Positions 43,423 through 52,772 of a stretch of DNA of 64,000 bases are shown piece after piece (the first letter of the stretch is position 1; every line of letters begins with the position of its first letter). This DNA comes from Phycisphaerae bacterium (GTDB lineage: Bacteria; Planctomycetota; Phycisphaerae; Sedimentisphaerales; Anaerohalosphaeraceae), in assembly GCA_014859965.1 (NCBI GenBank), contig JACZKQ010000175.1, positions 38,794 to 102,793 on the forward strand, in the 5' to 3' direction. Under the pieces are notes generated by a model. It was given only the letters and a program-made list of their open reading frames with translations. It was not told the DNA's origin and did no database searches. A program made the position numbers and the translations under genes.

Positions 43423-44139
43423 ATGGCCGTTCTGAATGTTAATATCGATCATGTCGCCACTATCCGGCAGGCCCGGCGGGCGGACGAACCGGACCCGGTG
43501 TGGGCGGCGGTGCAATGCGAACTGGCCGGGGCGAACGGGATTACCGTACACCTGCGGCAGGACCGGCGGCACATCAACGACCGTGACGTGCAGGTGCTCA
43601 AACAGACGGTGGCCTGCAAGTTCAATCTCGAGATGTGTCTTTCCGAACCGATGGTGAAGATCGCCGAGCGGGTCGTGCCGGACCAGGTGACGCTCGTACC
43701 GGAAAAACGCGAAGAATTGACGACCGAAGGAGGGCTGGATTGCGTCCGGTATAAGGCGCGTCTGGCCCAGGTGGTCAAACGGATGCATAAGAAAGGCATT
43801 CTCGTCAGCAGCTTCATCACGCCGGATGAGGCGCAGATTCTGGCCAGCGCCGAGGCGGGGTGCGACGCGATTGAGCTGCACACGGGCGCCTACGCAAACG
43901 CCGCCAACGACCGTACGGTGGAGAAGACGCTCAACGCCCTGCGCGACGGGCGGGATATCGCCACGGCTGCGGGGCTGATCGTGCATGCCGGCCACGGGCT
44001 GACGTATCGTAATATCGGCCCGGTGGCGGCCATCGAGGGGTTGTGGGAGTTTAATATCGGCCACAGCATTGTCGCACGCGCGGTCCTTGTGGGCATGCGG
44101 GCGGCTACGCAGGAAATGATACAACTGATTACATCCTGA
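43423..44139 (+). CDS. pdxJ: pyridoxine 5'-phosphate synthase
   Basis: Condenses 1-deoxyxylulose 5-phosphate with aminoacetone phosphate in the DXP-dependent vitamin B6 route. The 238-residue TIM-barrel has family motifs LNVNIDHVATIRQARR, GITVHLRQDRRHIND, FNLEMC, TLVPEKREELTTEGG and HAGHGLTYRNI; the IGHSIVARAV end is typical. ATG 43423 follows AAAGGAG. dapA follows 21 bp downstream on the same transcript. Confidence 0.97.
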   Translation: MAVLNVNIDHVATIRQARRADEPDPVWAAVQCELAGANGITVHLRQDRRHINDRDVQVLKQTVACKFNLEMCLSEPMVKIAERVVPDQVTLVPEKREELTTEGGLDCVRYKARLAQVVKRMHKKGILVSSFITPDEAQILASAEAGCDAIELHTGAYANAANDRTVEKTLNALRDGRDIATAAGLIVHAGHGLTYRNIGPVAAIEGLWEFNIGHSIVARAVLVGMRAATQEMIQLITS

Positions 44140-44160
44140 TACCCGAGCAAGAGGAAGATC

Positions 44161-45036
44161 ATGTTCAGCGGATCCATGGTAGCGTTAGTGACACCTTTCC
44201 ATGAAGGGCAGGTGGACTATAAGACTCTCGACGAATTGGTGGACTTTCACCTGGCAAGCGGCACCGACGGCATCGTGCCGACCGGCACCACGGGCGAATC
44301 GCCGACGTTGAGCCACGACGAACATAAGAAGGTGATCGAGCGGGTCGTTCGTGCAGTCAACGGGGCGGTTCCGGTGATCGCGGGCACGGGCTCCAACAGC
44401 ACTGCCGAGGCCATTGAGCTGACCGCTTACGCGCGGAAGGTCGGCGCGGCCGGGTCGCTTCAGGTGGCGCCTTATTACAACAAGCCGATGCAGGAGGGGT
44501 TCTATCTGCACTTCAAGGCGATTGCCGACGAGGTGCACATTCCGCTGGTGCTCTATAACATTCCGGGCCGATGCGGCGGAGCGGGACTGACGGCCGAGAC
44601 GGTGGCGCGCCTGAGCGAGGTGGAGAACATCGTCGCCATTAAGGAGGCGACGGGCAGTCTGGACATGGCCAGTGAAATCGCGATGCTTTGCGATATCACG
44701 ATTCTGTCCGGCGACGATTCGCTGACGCTGCCGCTGGCTTCCATCGGGGCGCAGGGCGTCATCAGTGTGGTGGCCAACATCATTCCCGCTGACGTCAAGG
44801 CGATGACCGATCTGATCCTCGAAGGCGACCTTGTGTCGGCGCGGAAATGGCATCGCAAGCTGTTCGCCCTGTCCAAGAGTCTGCTGTCGATGGCGACGAA
44901 TCCGATTCCGATCAAGGCGGCGATGGCGATGCTCAAAATGATACCCGAGGAGATGCGTCTGCCGCTGACGCTGCTGGCCGAGGATAAGAAGGATGCACTT
45001 GAGAAGATCCTTTCGGAGTACGGCCTGTTCGGTTGA
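44161..45036 (+). CDS. dapA: 4-hydroxy-tetrahydrodipicolinate synthase
   Basis: First committed enzyme of lysine/diaminopimelate synthesis, joining pyruvate and aspartate semialdehyde. The 291-residue barrel has GTTGESPTL near position 44, the catalytic Tyr in PLVLYNIPGR, and the Schiff-base Lys in VAIKEATGS. A ribosome site AGAGGAAG precedes ATG 44161. It shares the strong promoter upstream of pdxJ. Aspartate-semialdehyde dehydrogenase and other lysine genes are not in the window. Confidence 0.97.
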   Translation: MFSGSMVALVTPFHEGQVDYKTLDELVDFHLASGTDGIVPTGTTGESPTLSHDEHKKVIERVVRAVNGAVPVIAGTGSNSTAEAIELTAYARKVGAAGSLQVAPYYNKPMQEGFYLHFKAIADEVHIPLVLYNIPGRCGGAGLTAETVARLSEVENIVAIKEATGSLDMASEIAMLCDITILSGDDSLTLPLASIGAQGVISVVANIIPADVKAMTDLILEGDLVSARKWHRKLFALSKSLLSMATNPIPIKAAMAMLKMIPEEMRLPLTLLAEDKKDALEKILSEYGLFG

Positions 45037-45074
45037 GGCGGCGGGGTTGAGGTTTCTGCTGGAAGGGCATCGCA

Positions 45075-46901
45075 ATGAGTCTGATCGGCGGTTACTTCTG
45101 CCGGAGCGGTAAACGGCCGGATGACGTCGTTCGGCGGAAACTGCACGACTTCGCAATCCTTGGGGGCGATTCGCCCGATGCGTATGAGCATACGGTTCGG
45201 CCCTTCCGGTTCGGACACATTTTGGCCAAACACAAGCGGCAAGGGCCCGTTCAGGTGCGGGGCGCCGAAGCGGGCGACATTTCACTTTTGACGCTCGGGT
45301 TTCATGACCTGGATTACGAAGCCGTCGGGGCGAACTGTGCGGTTCGCATCGAAGAGAGCGAAGGCGAGTTCGTGTCACTGCTGCTGGACCGCAAGGCGGA
45401 CGCTGTTCATATCATCAATGACCGGTTTTCCGCACGTCCGTTCTACTGGCTTCAAGAGGGCGACGTCACGGCGTTTTCGAGCAATTTACTTTTTCTCGTC
45501 GACCTTCTCGATTTGAGGTGTAAGGCGGATGTGCTGGGGTGGCTGGAGATTTTCAGTTACAGTCATACGCTGGCGGAACGGACCCATGTCGAAGGTATCC
45601 GGCGGCTGCTGCCGGCACGTCATCTGACGATTTCGAAGGCGGGCGCGGATTGCCGGGCTTACTGGCGGCTAAAACATGAGACACAGCACGGCCTCGATCC
45701 TGTTGAACACGCCGAGCGGACATTTGATGCGATGCGCAGGAGCACCGCCGCACGGGCGCGGTTGTCCGGCGCGGGATTCGTCAGTCTCAGCGGCGGACTG
45801 GACAGCCGACTTGTGGCGGGGGCGCTGCCCGCCGAGTCGAACTTCTACCTGTACACTTTTGGTTCGGATGAGAAGACCGACTCGGCTGACGTGCAGGCGG
45901 CGCAGCAGATTGCCCGGATCCTTGGACGGGAGCATTGTGTCGAGCGATTGGACCAGCGGCATATCTCGTCGGTGGCCGAAGATGCAACTCGTCTTACGGG
46001 AGGGTTGACGACGCTTCAGCATCCGGCGAAGACGTTTGGGAATCTCAGGGAGATGGTCGCCGGGCCGGGCTTCAAGATGGGAGGCGGGCCGGGAGACTCG
46101 CTGGCGGGGGCATTCGCCTCGGGGTCCATTCATAATATAAGTCGCGCGATGCGAGACCGGCAGATTGGTAAATTCATATTTCATCGGAAGAAGCTTTCGG
46201 CCGGAGTTTTGCGACATATCTGGCGGCGCGAGGTGGTCGAGGCGCATTATCCGCTGCTCGACGACTGCATGGAGGCGTGTTTTTCGGAGCTCTCCGGCGA
46301 GACCGCCGCCCATTGCCTGTCGGCGTGGGCGATGGTGTTTCGGCAGCCTGCCTTTACGTTTTCGAGTCCCATTCATAACCATCCCGATGTGACCGAGGCA
46401 TCGCCGCACCTGGGCTACGATTATGTGGACTGCATGCTTCAACTGCCGGCAGAGTGGATCTACCAGAAGAACTTTTACAAGTTTATGATCCGGCACTGCC
46501 TGCCTGAACTGGGCGACGTTGTGTATGCCAATACCGGCAAGACACTGCCGACCGAAATTCAGCGGTACGCAGTGCCCCCGCGAAAGAGAATCTGCGCTGC
46601 TATAGAGCGATGCATTCCGGCCGTGCCGCTGGAGGCTTACCGGCAATCGCGAGCGAAACCGTCTTCGCAAGAGACTCCTGAATATTTGCTTCTGCGGCGG
46701 GACAAAACGCTGCTGCAGCATGTCAGGGAGATGCTGCACTCGTTTTCTGCTCTCCGGGAGATGCTCGACGTTGCAGGCTGCGACGCGTTTCTCAGATCGT
46801 TCGAAGAAGGCAGCGACTCGCCGCTTCAGCCGGCGTACCAGGCGGAAATCGCAGGTGGGCTTGCAACCATGTGCTACTGGCAGAAATGCATCGCCCGGTA
46901 A
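45075..46901 (+). CDS. asparagine-synthase-like protein without the glutaminase Cys
   Basis: A 608-residue protein with an N-terminal glutamine-amidotransferase-like fold and a C-terminal asparagine-synthase fold. The ATP pyrophosphatase loop is intact (VSLSGGLDSRLVAG), and VHIINDRFSARPFYW corresponds to the DRxGxxPLYY region. The start reads MSLIGG where active class II amidotransferases have MCG, so glutamine-derived ammonia is not expected; ammonia or an amine must be supplied otherwise. Such proteins occur in glycan and natural-product loci. A ribosome site precedes the start. It lies downstream of dapA, possibly co-transcribed; no assigned substrate. Confidence 0.82.
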   Translation: MSLIGGYFCRSGKRPDDVVRRKLHDFAILGGDSPDAYEHTVRPFRFGHILAKHKRQGPVQVRGAEAGDISLLTLGFHDLDYEAVGANCAVRIEESEGEFVSLLLDRKADAVHIINDRFSARPFYWLQEGDVTAFSSNLLFLVDLLDLRCKADVLGWLEIFSYSHTLAERTHVEGIRRLLPARHLTISKAGADCRAYWRLKHETQHGLDPVEHAERTFDAMRRSTAARARLSGAGFVSLSGGLDSRLVAGALPAESNFYLYTFGSDEKTDSADVQAAQQIARILGREHCVERLDQRHISSVAEDATRLTGGLTTLQHPAKTFGNLREMVAGPGFKMGGGPGDSLAGAFASGSIHNISRAMRDRQIGKFIFHRKKLSAGVLRHIWRREVVEAHYPLLDDCMEACFSELSGETAAHCLSAWAMVFRQPAFTFSSPIHNHPDVTEASPHLGYDYVDCMLQLPAEWIYQKNFYKFMIRHCLPELGDVVYANTGKTLPTEIQRYAVPPRKRICAAIERCIPAVPLEAYRQSRAKPSSQETPEYLLLRRDKTLLQHVREMLHSFSALREMLDVAGCDAFLRSFEEGSDSPLQPAYQAEIAGGLATMCYWQKCIAR

Positions 46902-46920
46902 TCGCGTCGGCACGGGGTGC

Positions 46921-47556
46921 TTACTGGAGGGTGATGGAGCAGGCGGCTTTGCCTTGTTTTTCCAGGTACTGCTGGTGATATTCCTCGGCGGGGTAGAACT
47001 CGGAGGCTTTCTTTATTTCGGTTGCGATGGGTCTGGCGAATTTTCCGGAGGCGGTCAGGGCCTGGCGGGACGCGACGGCGGCGGCGTACTGTGTTTCGTC
47101 CTGCACGAAGACGGCGGAGCGATACTGACTGCCGACGTCGGGACCCTGGCGGTTGACCGTGGTCGGATCATGCGTTTTCCAGAATACGTCCAGCAATTGG
47201 TCGTAAGAGACTTTTTCGGGATCGTATTCGACCCGCACTGTTTCGGCGTGGCCGGTCCTGCCGCCGCAGACCTGGCGGTAAGTCGGGTTGGCCGTGCGGC
47301 CTCCCATATAGCCGACGGCGGTCGCGGTGACTCCCTCGACTCGTCTAAAGGCCGCCTCGACGCCCCAGAAGCAACCCGCGGCAAAATACGCTTTTTCGCG
47401 TGGACGGGTTGGAGTTTGCGACTCGTGCGCCGATCTTTCGTTTTGTTGAGGTTTGTTCATCTCCACGGCCCTGTCAAATTCATCACAGCCGGGCACGGCC
47501 ACGGCGAGCACCGGCATTAAAAAGCCAAGAACAGCAATCATTGTCAAGACGTTCAT
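46921..47556 (-). CDS. msrA: peptide methionine sulfoxide reductase MsrA, exported
   Basis: Reduces methionine-S-sulfoxide. The 211-residue protein has the catalytic [13 protein letters not shown], then [12 protein letters not shown], YQVxxG..HAE (here [13 protein letters not shown]) and [11 protein letters not shown]. Unlike the cytoplasmic form it carries an N-terminal signal ([19 protein letters not shown]), with a lipobox-like VPGC, implying periplasmic or envelope action. The resolving Cys near the C-terminus ([10 protein letters not shown]) is present. Its stop is 20 bp from the end of the asparagine-synthase-like gene, convergent. Confidence 0.95.
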   Translation of the reverse strand: MNVLTMIAVLGFLMPVLAVAVPGCDEFDRAVEMNKPQQNERSAHESQTPTRPREKAYFAAGCFWGVEAAFRRVEGVTATAVGYMGGRTANPTYRQVCGGRTGHAETVRVEYDPEKVSYDQLLDVFWKTHDPTTVNRQGPDVGSQYRSAVFVQDETQYAAAVASRQALTASGKFARPIATEIKKASEFYPAEEYHQQYLEKQGKAACSITLQ

Positions 47557-47623
47557 GCTTGTCCCTTCGCTGCACTCCTGATTTTACGCCAGCGGCGCAT
47601 TTTCTGTTCTGCCTGCAAATTGA

Positions 47624-48292
47624 CTAAATCAAGTACGGCAGCGAGAACCTCAGTCCCGTGGCGATGGGCAAAATTGTTTGATTCAGCAGATCGGCGGCCT
47701 CCGATTCGGGGCAAAGGTGCAAGCCCGCCACTTCATGGTCGGTGAAGCGGATGTGGTCCAGTGCTTCTGTTGGGATTTGGGCGGTGTAGACGATCCGCCA
47801 TTCGGCATCCACGAAGTACGAGTTTTCACGGCCGGAGGTCACCTGGTATTCGGCGACCTTTCTGAGGGAACCGGCCAGATGCCCGGGCGCCAGGCCGATC
47901 TCCTGATACATTTCGTCGAGGATGGCGGCGTCGGGATGTTGGCCCGCCTTGAGATGGCCGCCGACGGTGATGTCGAGACGGCCGGGCAGATCGCTCTTGT
48001 GCCAGCTTCGGACCTGCAGGAGGAATACGGGCCCCATGCCGGGACTGGCCCACTTGAGCATGGCCTGGGCCACCCGGTGACGAAGGCCGAGCAGATGCAC
48101 CAGCCAGCGCGGCGCCCCAACACCGGTGGGCCGCCCTTGGGCGTCCACAATGTCAAGCGATTCGGGGGGTTCGCCCGCCAGATGGGATATTTGGTAGGCG
48201 GCGAGTTCGCTTGTCAGGCACTCCACCTGAGACTGGGTCAGACGGCTGCCTGAATCTGCCTGGCGCCGGAGTTTGCGCAGCTTTGCGTCCAT
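47624..48292 (-). CDS. Nudix-family hydrolase
   Basis: A 222-residue protein with a Nudix domain in its second half: GGHLKAGQHPDAAILDEM and then YQEIGL follow the Nudix pattern, although the first conserved Glu is Gln and REU is DEM. The N-terminus (LRKLRRQADS...) is helical. FLLQVRSWHKSDLPGRLDI looks like the isopentenyl-diphosphate isomerase-type substrate-binding start. The ATG 48292 with GGAGGG is preferred; the longer upstream frame is Pro/Arg-rich and unlikely. Substrate unknown. The glycosyltransferase gene upstream ends 23 bp before it. Confidence 0.75.
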   Translation of the reverse strand: MDAKLRKLRRQADSGSRLTQSQVECLTSELAAYQISHLAGEPPESLDIVDAQGRPTGVGAPRWLVHLLGLRHRVAQAMLKWASPGMGPVFLLQVRSWHKSDLPGRLDITVGGHLKAGQHPDAAILDEMYQEIGLAPGHLAGSLRKVAEYQVTSGRENSYFVDAEWRIVYTAQIPTEALDHIRFTDHEVAGLHLCPESEAADLLNQTILPIATGLRFSLPYLI

Positions 48293-48315
48293 GACGTCGC
48301 CCTCCCCATGCATTT

Positions 48316-49470
48316 TCACGAGCGCACCGGCGCAGGCTTCTCCGCCGGTCCTTCCAGTCTGTACTTTCTCTGAGCCATGAGGTACGTCTGGATCAGGGCG
48401 CTGGTCATGCGGCTGACGGTGTGATGTTTGCGAAGGTATTCCTGGCCCGCCTTGGCGATGTTTCGCGTTTTTTCGCGGTCGGCCAAAAGGGCTCCGAGGC
48501 ACTCATACACACTCAATTCATCGCTGCTATCAAAGAAGACGGCGGTCTGACCGTCTATGAGCATATCGTCGGAACTTTCATCGCAAGCCGCGACCGTCAT
48601 GCCGACGCTCATGGCCTCCAGCAGGCGCGAGTTGAAATTGCTGCAGGCCCGGGGCTGAATGAACACGTCGGCGCCGGCGAAAACCGCGCGCAGCGGCTGA
48701 ATTTCGGGCACGAGGGAGACGACTTGCGAAAGGCCGAGCATGCGGATGCGCTCGTGCAGTTTGCCTTCCGCCCGACCGTCGCCGATGATGGCCAGGACAC
48801 ATTCGCGGCCGTCGAGTATCAGATGCCGCACGGCCTTGAGGAGGGGCTCGAATTGATCGGCGTCGTCGAGCCGCTGGGCCACGACGAACGATGCCGTACC
48901 GTGCGATTGAGCGAAACATGCACAGTCGTCTTCCACGTAGGTTCCCAGGTTAATGTGCCGGATGCGCAGACTGTAGCGCGGATAGGTCTTGTTCAAATGC
49001 TGTACGAGGGTGCGGGATGAGGCCACAAGGGCTGCGCAGTCGGTCGCGTGGATTCGCGGTTTGAACAGCCGCCCCGCCGGGCGATTGAATGTCACAATAT
49101 AGGGAATGCCGAGCTGACTGGACAGGTATTGCGCCAGATGCGCGCGTCCGCAACCGAAGGAGTGAAGCACGGTTGGCTTGAATTTTTCCAGGCGCTCCAG
49201 GAGGACCATCCTGTTCTGCCGCCAGAACATGGGCAGGCGGATGAGCGGATAGGTCGCCACTTCCGCCGACGAGCACAGCATGCTGGTCAGTTGCGGGTGG
49301 GGCGGGCAGACGACCGCGGCGGAATACGACTCGTCGGCGAGCCCTACAAGAAAATGGCTCAGGCTGGCCGAGTAGTCTCTCAAACTTCGCCAGTCGACCA
49401 ATATGGCAGGCCGGATCGCTTCTTTCGTCCCGGCGGGCGTCGTTTCAGGATTTGTTAGTAAATCGTGCAT
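48316..49470 (-). CDS. glycosyltransferase (GT-B type)
   Basis: A 384-residue glycosyltransferase: N-terminal acceptor domain (PAILVDWRSLRDYSASLSHF, VLHSFGCGRAHLAQYLSS, PYIVTFNRPAGRL), linker HINLGTYVEDD, and C-terminal donor domain with VAQRLDDADQFEPLLKAV, AIIGDGRAEG and ADVFIQPRACSNFNSRLLEA, the position of the catalytic/nucleotide-binding Glu. Sugar and acceptor unknown; an envelope-glycan role is likely. It is followed at 23 bp by the Nudix gene, so the two may be co-transcribed. Confidence 0.85.
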   Translation of the reverse strand: MHDLLTNPETTPAGTKEAIRPAILVDWRSLRDYSASLSHFLVGLADESYSAAVVCPPHPQLTSMLCSSAEVATYPLIRLPMFWRQNRMVLLERLEKFKPTVLHSFGCGRAHLAQYLSSQLGIPYIVTFNRPAGRLFKPRIHATDCAALVASSRTLVQHLNKTYPRYSLRIRHINLGTYVEDDCACFAQSHGTASFVVAQRLDDADQFEPLLKAVRHLILDGRECVLAIIGDGRAEGKLHERIRMLGLSQVVSLVPEIQPLRAVFAGADVFIQPRACSNFNSRLLEAMSVGMTVAACDESSDDMLIDGQTAVFFDSSDELSVYECLGALLADREKTRNIAKAGQEYLRKHHTVSRMTSALIQTYLMAQRKYRLEGPAEKPAPVRS

Positions 49471-49671
49471 AGACGAACACAGGTCCTGCTGTTAAATCGG
49501 TTTACGGTTGTCCGGCCGTCGTTGCGGATGGCCGGTTGTATTGTATCGCCGGAATGCGGCGTCGACCACTCGAAAACGCCGCCGCAGGCCACCCCTTTTC
49601 GCAGATATCACATTGTCCTGTGAAAACAGTTGGCCGTTTGGGCAGTAGAGAATGATCTTTTTTTGGCCGGC

Positions 49672-50535
49672 TCAGCGGCCCATGTCGCCGAGCATTTCGT
49701 CGAGTTTTTCGAGCTGCCCCGGCTTAAGATGGTAGCTGTGCTCGTCATCGGGGAAGGTTTCGGCCGCGACCTCTGTTGCGTATCGCCCCACCGCGTCCTC
49801 GATGGCCTGCCCGAGTTCGGCGTACCTTTTTGAGAATTTGGGAAGACTGTCCGGGCTGAGTCCGAGGATATCGCTGATTATCAATATCTGCCCGTCACAA
49901 TCGCAGCCGGACCCGCAACTGATGACCGGAACCTCGGTTCGGCGGGTTATTATGGCGGCGACCTCGCGTGCGACCCCTTCGAGCAGCAGGCACCTGGCGC
50001 CCGCTTCGACCAGCCGCTCGGTGAAAACGATCAATTCGAGGCCCACTTGAGCCGTTGTTCCTTCGGCACGCAGCTTTCCGACCTTATCGAGGCTCTGCGG
50101 GCGGATGCCGATGTGCGCCATGACCCCCATGTCCGCATCGCTAACTGCTTTGATTACATCGAGTTGCGCCGCTGTGCATTCGATTTTAATCATCTGTGCG
50201 CCGGCTTCCTGAACAAAACGGCCGGCGTTTTTCACAGCTTCGTAAACGCCCACGTTGTAGGAGAGAAACGGCATGTCAGCGACCAGAAACAACTGCGGGG
50301 CCGCCCGCCGAACCGCGGCGGTGATGGTCACCATATAGTCCATCGTGGCCGGCAGGGTGGAATCGTGCCCCAGCATGACCTGGGCGGCGGAATCACCTAC
50401 GAGAATCATCTGTACCCCGGCCTGAGCAACCCGTCGGGCGGTCGTGTAGTCGTAGCAGCTTACGGCCGCGATTTTGCGTGCCTGGCGTTTCGCCTCAATC
50501 AGGTCCGAGATTGTTATTCGCCTGGTCATTTCCAT
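49672..50535 (-). CDS. panB: 3-methyl-2-oxobutanoate hydroxymethyltransferase
   Basis: First enzyme of pantothenate synthesis, adding a hydroxymethyl group from methylene-tetrahydrofolate. The 287-residue barrel has SCYDYTTARRVAQAGVQ, ILVGDSAAQVMLGHDST, FLSYNVGVYEAVKNAGR, AHIGIRPQSLDK and PVISCGSGCDCDGQI, all family motifs. Two nearby ATGs are possible (50535 and six bases on). Preceding 49471-49671 contains no gene. panC and other partners are not here. TATAAT on this strand near 50625 is a promoter hint. Confidence 0.96.
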   Translation of the reverse strand: MEMTRRITISDLIEAKRQARKIAAVSCYDYTTARRVAQAGVQMILVGDSAAQVMLGHDSTLPATMDYMVTITAAVRRAAPQLFLVADMPFLSYNVGVYEAVKNAGRFVQEAGAQMIKIECTAAQLDVIKAVSDADMGVMAHIGIRPQSLDKVGKLRAEGTTAQVGLELIVFTERLVEAGARCLLLEGVAREVAAIITRRTEVPVISCGSGCDCDGQILIISDILGLSPDSLPKFSKRYAELGQAIEDAVGRYATEVAAETFPDDEHSYHLKPGQLEKLDEMLGDMGR

Positions 50536-50808
50536 AGATCACCAAAAAGAAAACACAAAATACACCCGATGCCGACGAATGGCAAGACTAAAAGGTATTT
50601 AGGCTAATTATCGGACCCTGAGCCATTATATTCGTCACAACAGGAACATTTTCACAAAAATACTTGACTACCCGCAAAAAAAAAGTAGTCTTTCTAATAA
50701 TCTTTACTAAAGTACACCTACGCGTTGATCGATAAGTATATACAGACGACGATGCGGTTATGTTGTGACTTGACTTTTTAATACAGGCTTTTCATCACCC
50801 TCCTCCGA

Positions 50809-50895
50809 AGCCAGATTCTGCTTAGTATTGGGATCTGGCTTTATTTTTGCGCCCACACCGGAAAGCAGACGGCCTTGCGTCTGCAACGCAAGGCC
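50809..50895. terminator. two hairpins closing the pilus/secretion operon
   Basis: AGCCAGAT (50809-50816) pairs with ATCTGGCT (50833-50840), followed by TTATTTTT on the plus strand. GGCCTTGCGT (50871-50880) pairs with ACGCAAGGCC (50886-50895), just past the secretin stop. Together they can terminate in both directions. In 50640-50800 lie an A9 run with flanking GACTAC/GTAGTC and no coding frame. Confidence 0.7.
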
Positions 50896-50922
50896 GCACA
50901 GCCACTAACCAGGATGGTGTAT

Positions 50923-52173
50923 TCAGTCAATCGTTATGGGCTCGAAGACCTTCTTGATGATCTCATATTCGGGACGCGTGAACTTCGGGAATTGCAGGTG
51001 TTCCCGCTCCTTGAGTTCGTTGAACTTTTTCATCTGTTCGTCGCTCAGAGGGCCGCCGCTGTAAATGTGCGGTGAAAGGAAGACGACCAGTTCGCTGTTT
51101 TCAACCGTGATGCTGTCGTTCGAGAACAGAAAGCCGACCAGCGGCAGATCGCCCAGCAAGGGCACCTTATCAATCTGGTTGCGTTGTTTTTTGCTGCGCA
51201 AGCCCCCCATGACGACCACCTGGCCGTCGTTCATCAGCAGGGTCGTCTTGGCTCTTCGAGTGTCGACAATCGGTACGCTGTTCTGATTACTTTGCCCGAA
51301 TACTCCGGTGTTCACACTCTGTTCGGGCTCGACGGTGATCTTGATCTGGCCGTCGTCGGTAATATGGGCCAGGACGGTCAGCGTGACACCCACCTCTTTG
51401 AACTGCGTGGATGTCAGGCTGCCTCCGGCGGAGGTGTCAGACTGTTCCTGGTAAGGAATTTCTTCAACCGTCTGGATCATGGCCTGCTGGCCGCTGAGCA
51501 CCATGACGGTGGGGCTGGCGAGGATTTCTACATTGCGGACACGCTGGAGGGCGTGGATGGTCGGTTTAATGCCGTCGTGGATGAATGAGAAATCCATTCC
51601 CTTTGTACCCGCCGTCGCCAGCGTGCTCACCAAGGACTGGGTGTAGTTTTCTGAATTGCCGCGGCCGGTGATATGCTCCCAGTTGACGCCTATCTCGGTG
51701 TCGTCTTTGAGTTGTACGTCGACGATGACCACTTCGATAACGATCTGCGGGGGGGTGCGATCGGCCCGGCGGATTGCTGCAACGACCTGCTGGATGTGCG
51801 TGACGGCGTCGGCGATGATAATGGTATTGCTCGCCGCATCGACGGAGACGTGCCCATAGGGCGACAAGAGCCGGCTGACCACCGGTTCCAAGCTGGCGGC
51901 CTGGAGGAACTTGAGCATGACGGTTTCAATGGAGATCGGCGGTATTTCCTCGGCGACTACGGGCGCCTGCGGGTCCGATTCGGATCGGGTAACCCGTTGT
52001 ACGATGTTCCGCTTGACCTCCACGATAGGCCGGACCACCGAGAAAGGATCCTCTTTGCCGATGCTTTCAAGCATGTTTTCATCCGCCCGAGTCTGCGCCT
52101 GCACCGCAACGATCGGCAGACACAACACCCCAAACACAATCATGCACAGTTCTGAGGTAGTCGTCTTATTCAT
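50923..52173 (-). CDS. secretin (type IV pilus PilQ / GspD-like)
   Basis: Outer-membrane channel for the pilus or pseudopilus. The 416-residue protein has a signal sequence (LCMIVFGVLCLPIVAVQAQT), a short N-domain region (about 85-155, VMLKFLQAASLEPV ... NTIIIADAVTHIQQV), and the secretin core with VEILASPTVMV, TLLMNDGQVVVMGGL and the signature KVPLLGDLPLVGFLF. It is shorter than usual secretins and lacks AMIN or multiple N domains. The start overlaps the PilO stop by 8 nt with AAGGAG upstream. Last gene of the ten-gene operon. Confidence 0.92.
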   Translation of the reverse strand: MNKTTTSELCMIVFGVLCLPIVAVQAQTRADENMLESIGKEDPFSVVRPIVEVKRNIVQRVTRSESDPQAPVVAEEIPPISIETVMLKFLQAASLEPVVSRLLSPYGHVSVDAASNTIIIADAVTHIQQVVAAIRRADRTPPQIVIEVVIVDVQLKDDTEIGVNWEHITGRGNSENYTQSLVSTLATAGTKGMDFSFIHDGIKPTIHALQRVRNVEILASPTVMVLSGQQAMIQTVEEIPYQEQSDTSAGGSLTSTQFKEVGVTLTVLAHITDDGQIKITVEPEQSVNTGVFGQSNQNSVPIVDTRRAKTTLLMNDGQVVVMGGLRSKKQRNQIDKVPLLGDLPLVGFLFSNDSITVENSELVVFLSPHIYSGGPLSDEQMKKFNELKEREHLQFPKFTRPEYEIIKKVFEPITID

Positions 52174-52768
52174 CCGCCCGGAACTCCTTGTCTTCAATCA
52201 AATATATCGTAATGCTCATCTGGCAGGACAACTCGCCGCTTACCAGGTCACTGCTGTCGATATGAAAATCCTTGATGAGAATGCGCTGCGCGTAGTTGTT
52301 CAGTCGGCGGAGAAACCGGATAATGTCCGGATAGAGGCCCGTAAAACTGATCGCCGAGCGCTTGAGGGTAATACTGCAGGAATCATTGTGATCGCCTTTG
52401 TACGCGATTGATTCGGAGGCCAAAAAGACGAGTCTGTCTACGGTGCAACTGCACTGACGCGCGATGGGCTCCAGATCCAGGAAGAACTCGTTGGCCTGCT
52501 TGACGGTGAAGAAGCCATTCTGGATTTGTGCAATTTCGGCATTCAGATCCTTGATGGCGCGGTCCTTTGAGACCATCTGCGTTTTGATGGTTTTGGTCAT
52601 TTGGCCGGCGTCTCCGATCATGACATTGTAGAGATTCGCAGCCCGGAGATAGCAGGTCTGCGGACTGACGGTCCAGTTGTAGGCCGCCATGCCGACGACC
52701 AGGATACTCGAAAGCGTCAGGAGCGTCTTGGACGTGGGATTCAGCTTTATGGTTTTATAATTCGCCAT
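52166..52768 (-). CDS. pilO: PilO/GspM-like inner-membrane protein
   Basis: A 200-residue bitopic protein: short cytoplasmic start, a membrane helix (TLLTLSSILVVGMAAYNW), a coiled-coil (SKDRAIKDLNAEIAQIQNG) and a ferredoxin-like periplasmic end (GLYPDIIRFLRRLNNYAQ, LIKDFHIDSSD), as in PilO. It would pair with the PilN-like half of the preceding protein to form the inner-membrane alignment complex. The spacing from the preceding gene is 4 nt. Confidence 0.82.
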   Translation of the reverse strand: MANYKTIKLNPTSKTLLTLSSILVVGMAAYNWTVSPQTCYLRAANLYNVMIGDAGQMTKTIKTQMVSKDRAIKDLNAEIAQIQNGFFTVKQANEFFLDLEPIARQCSCTVDRLVFLASESIAYKGDHNDSCSITLKRSAISFTGLYPDIIRFLRRLNNYAQRILIKDFHIDSSDLVSGELSCQMSITIYLIEDKEFRADE

Positions 52769-52772
52769 GGAC

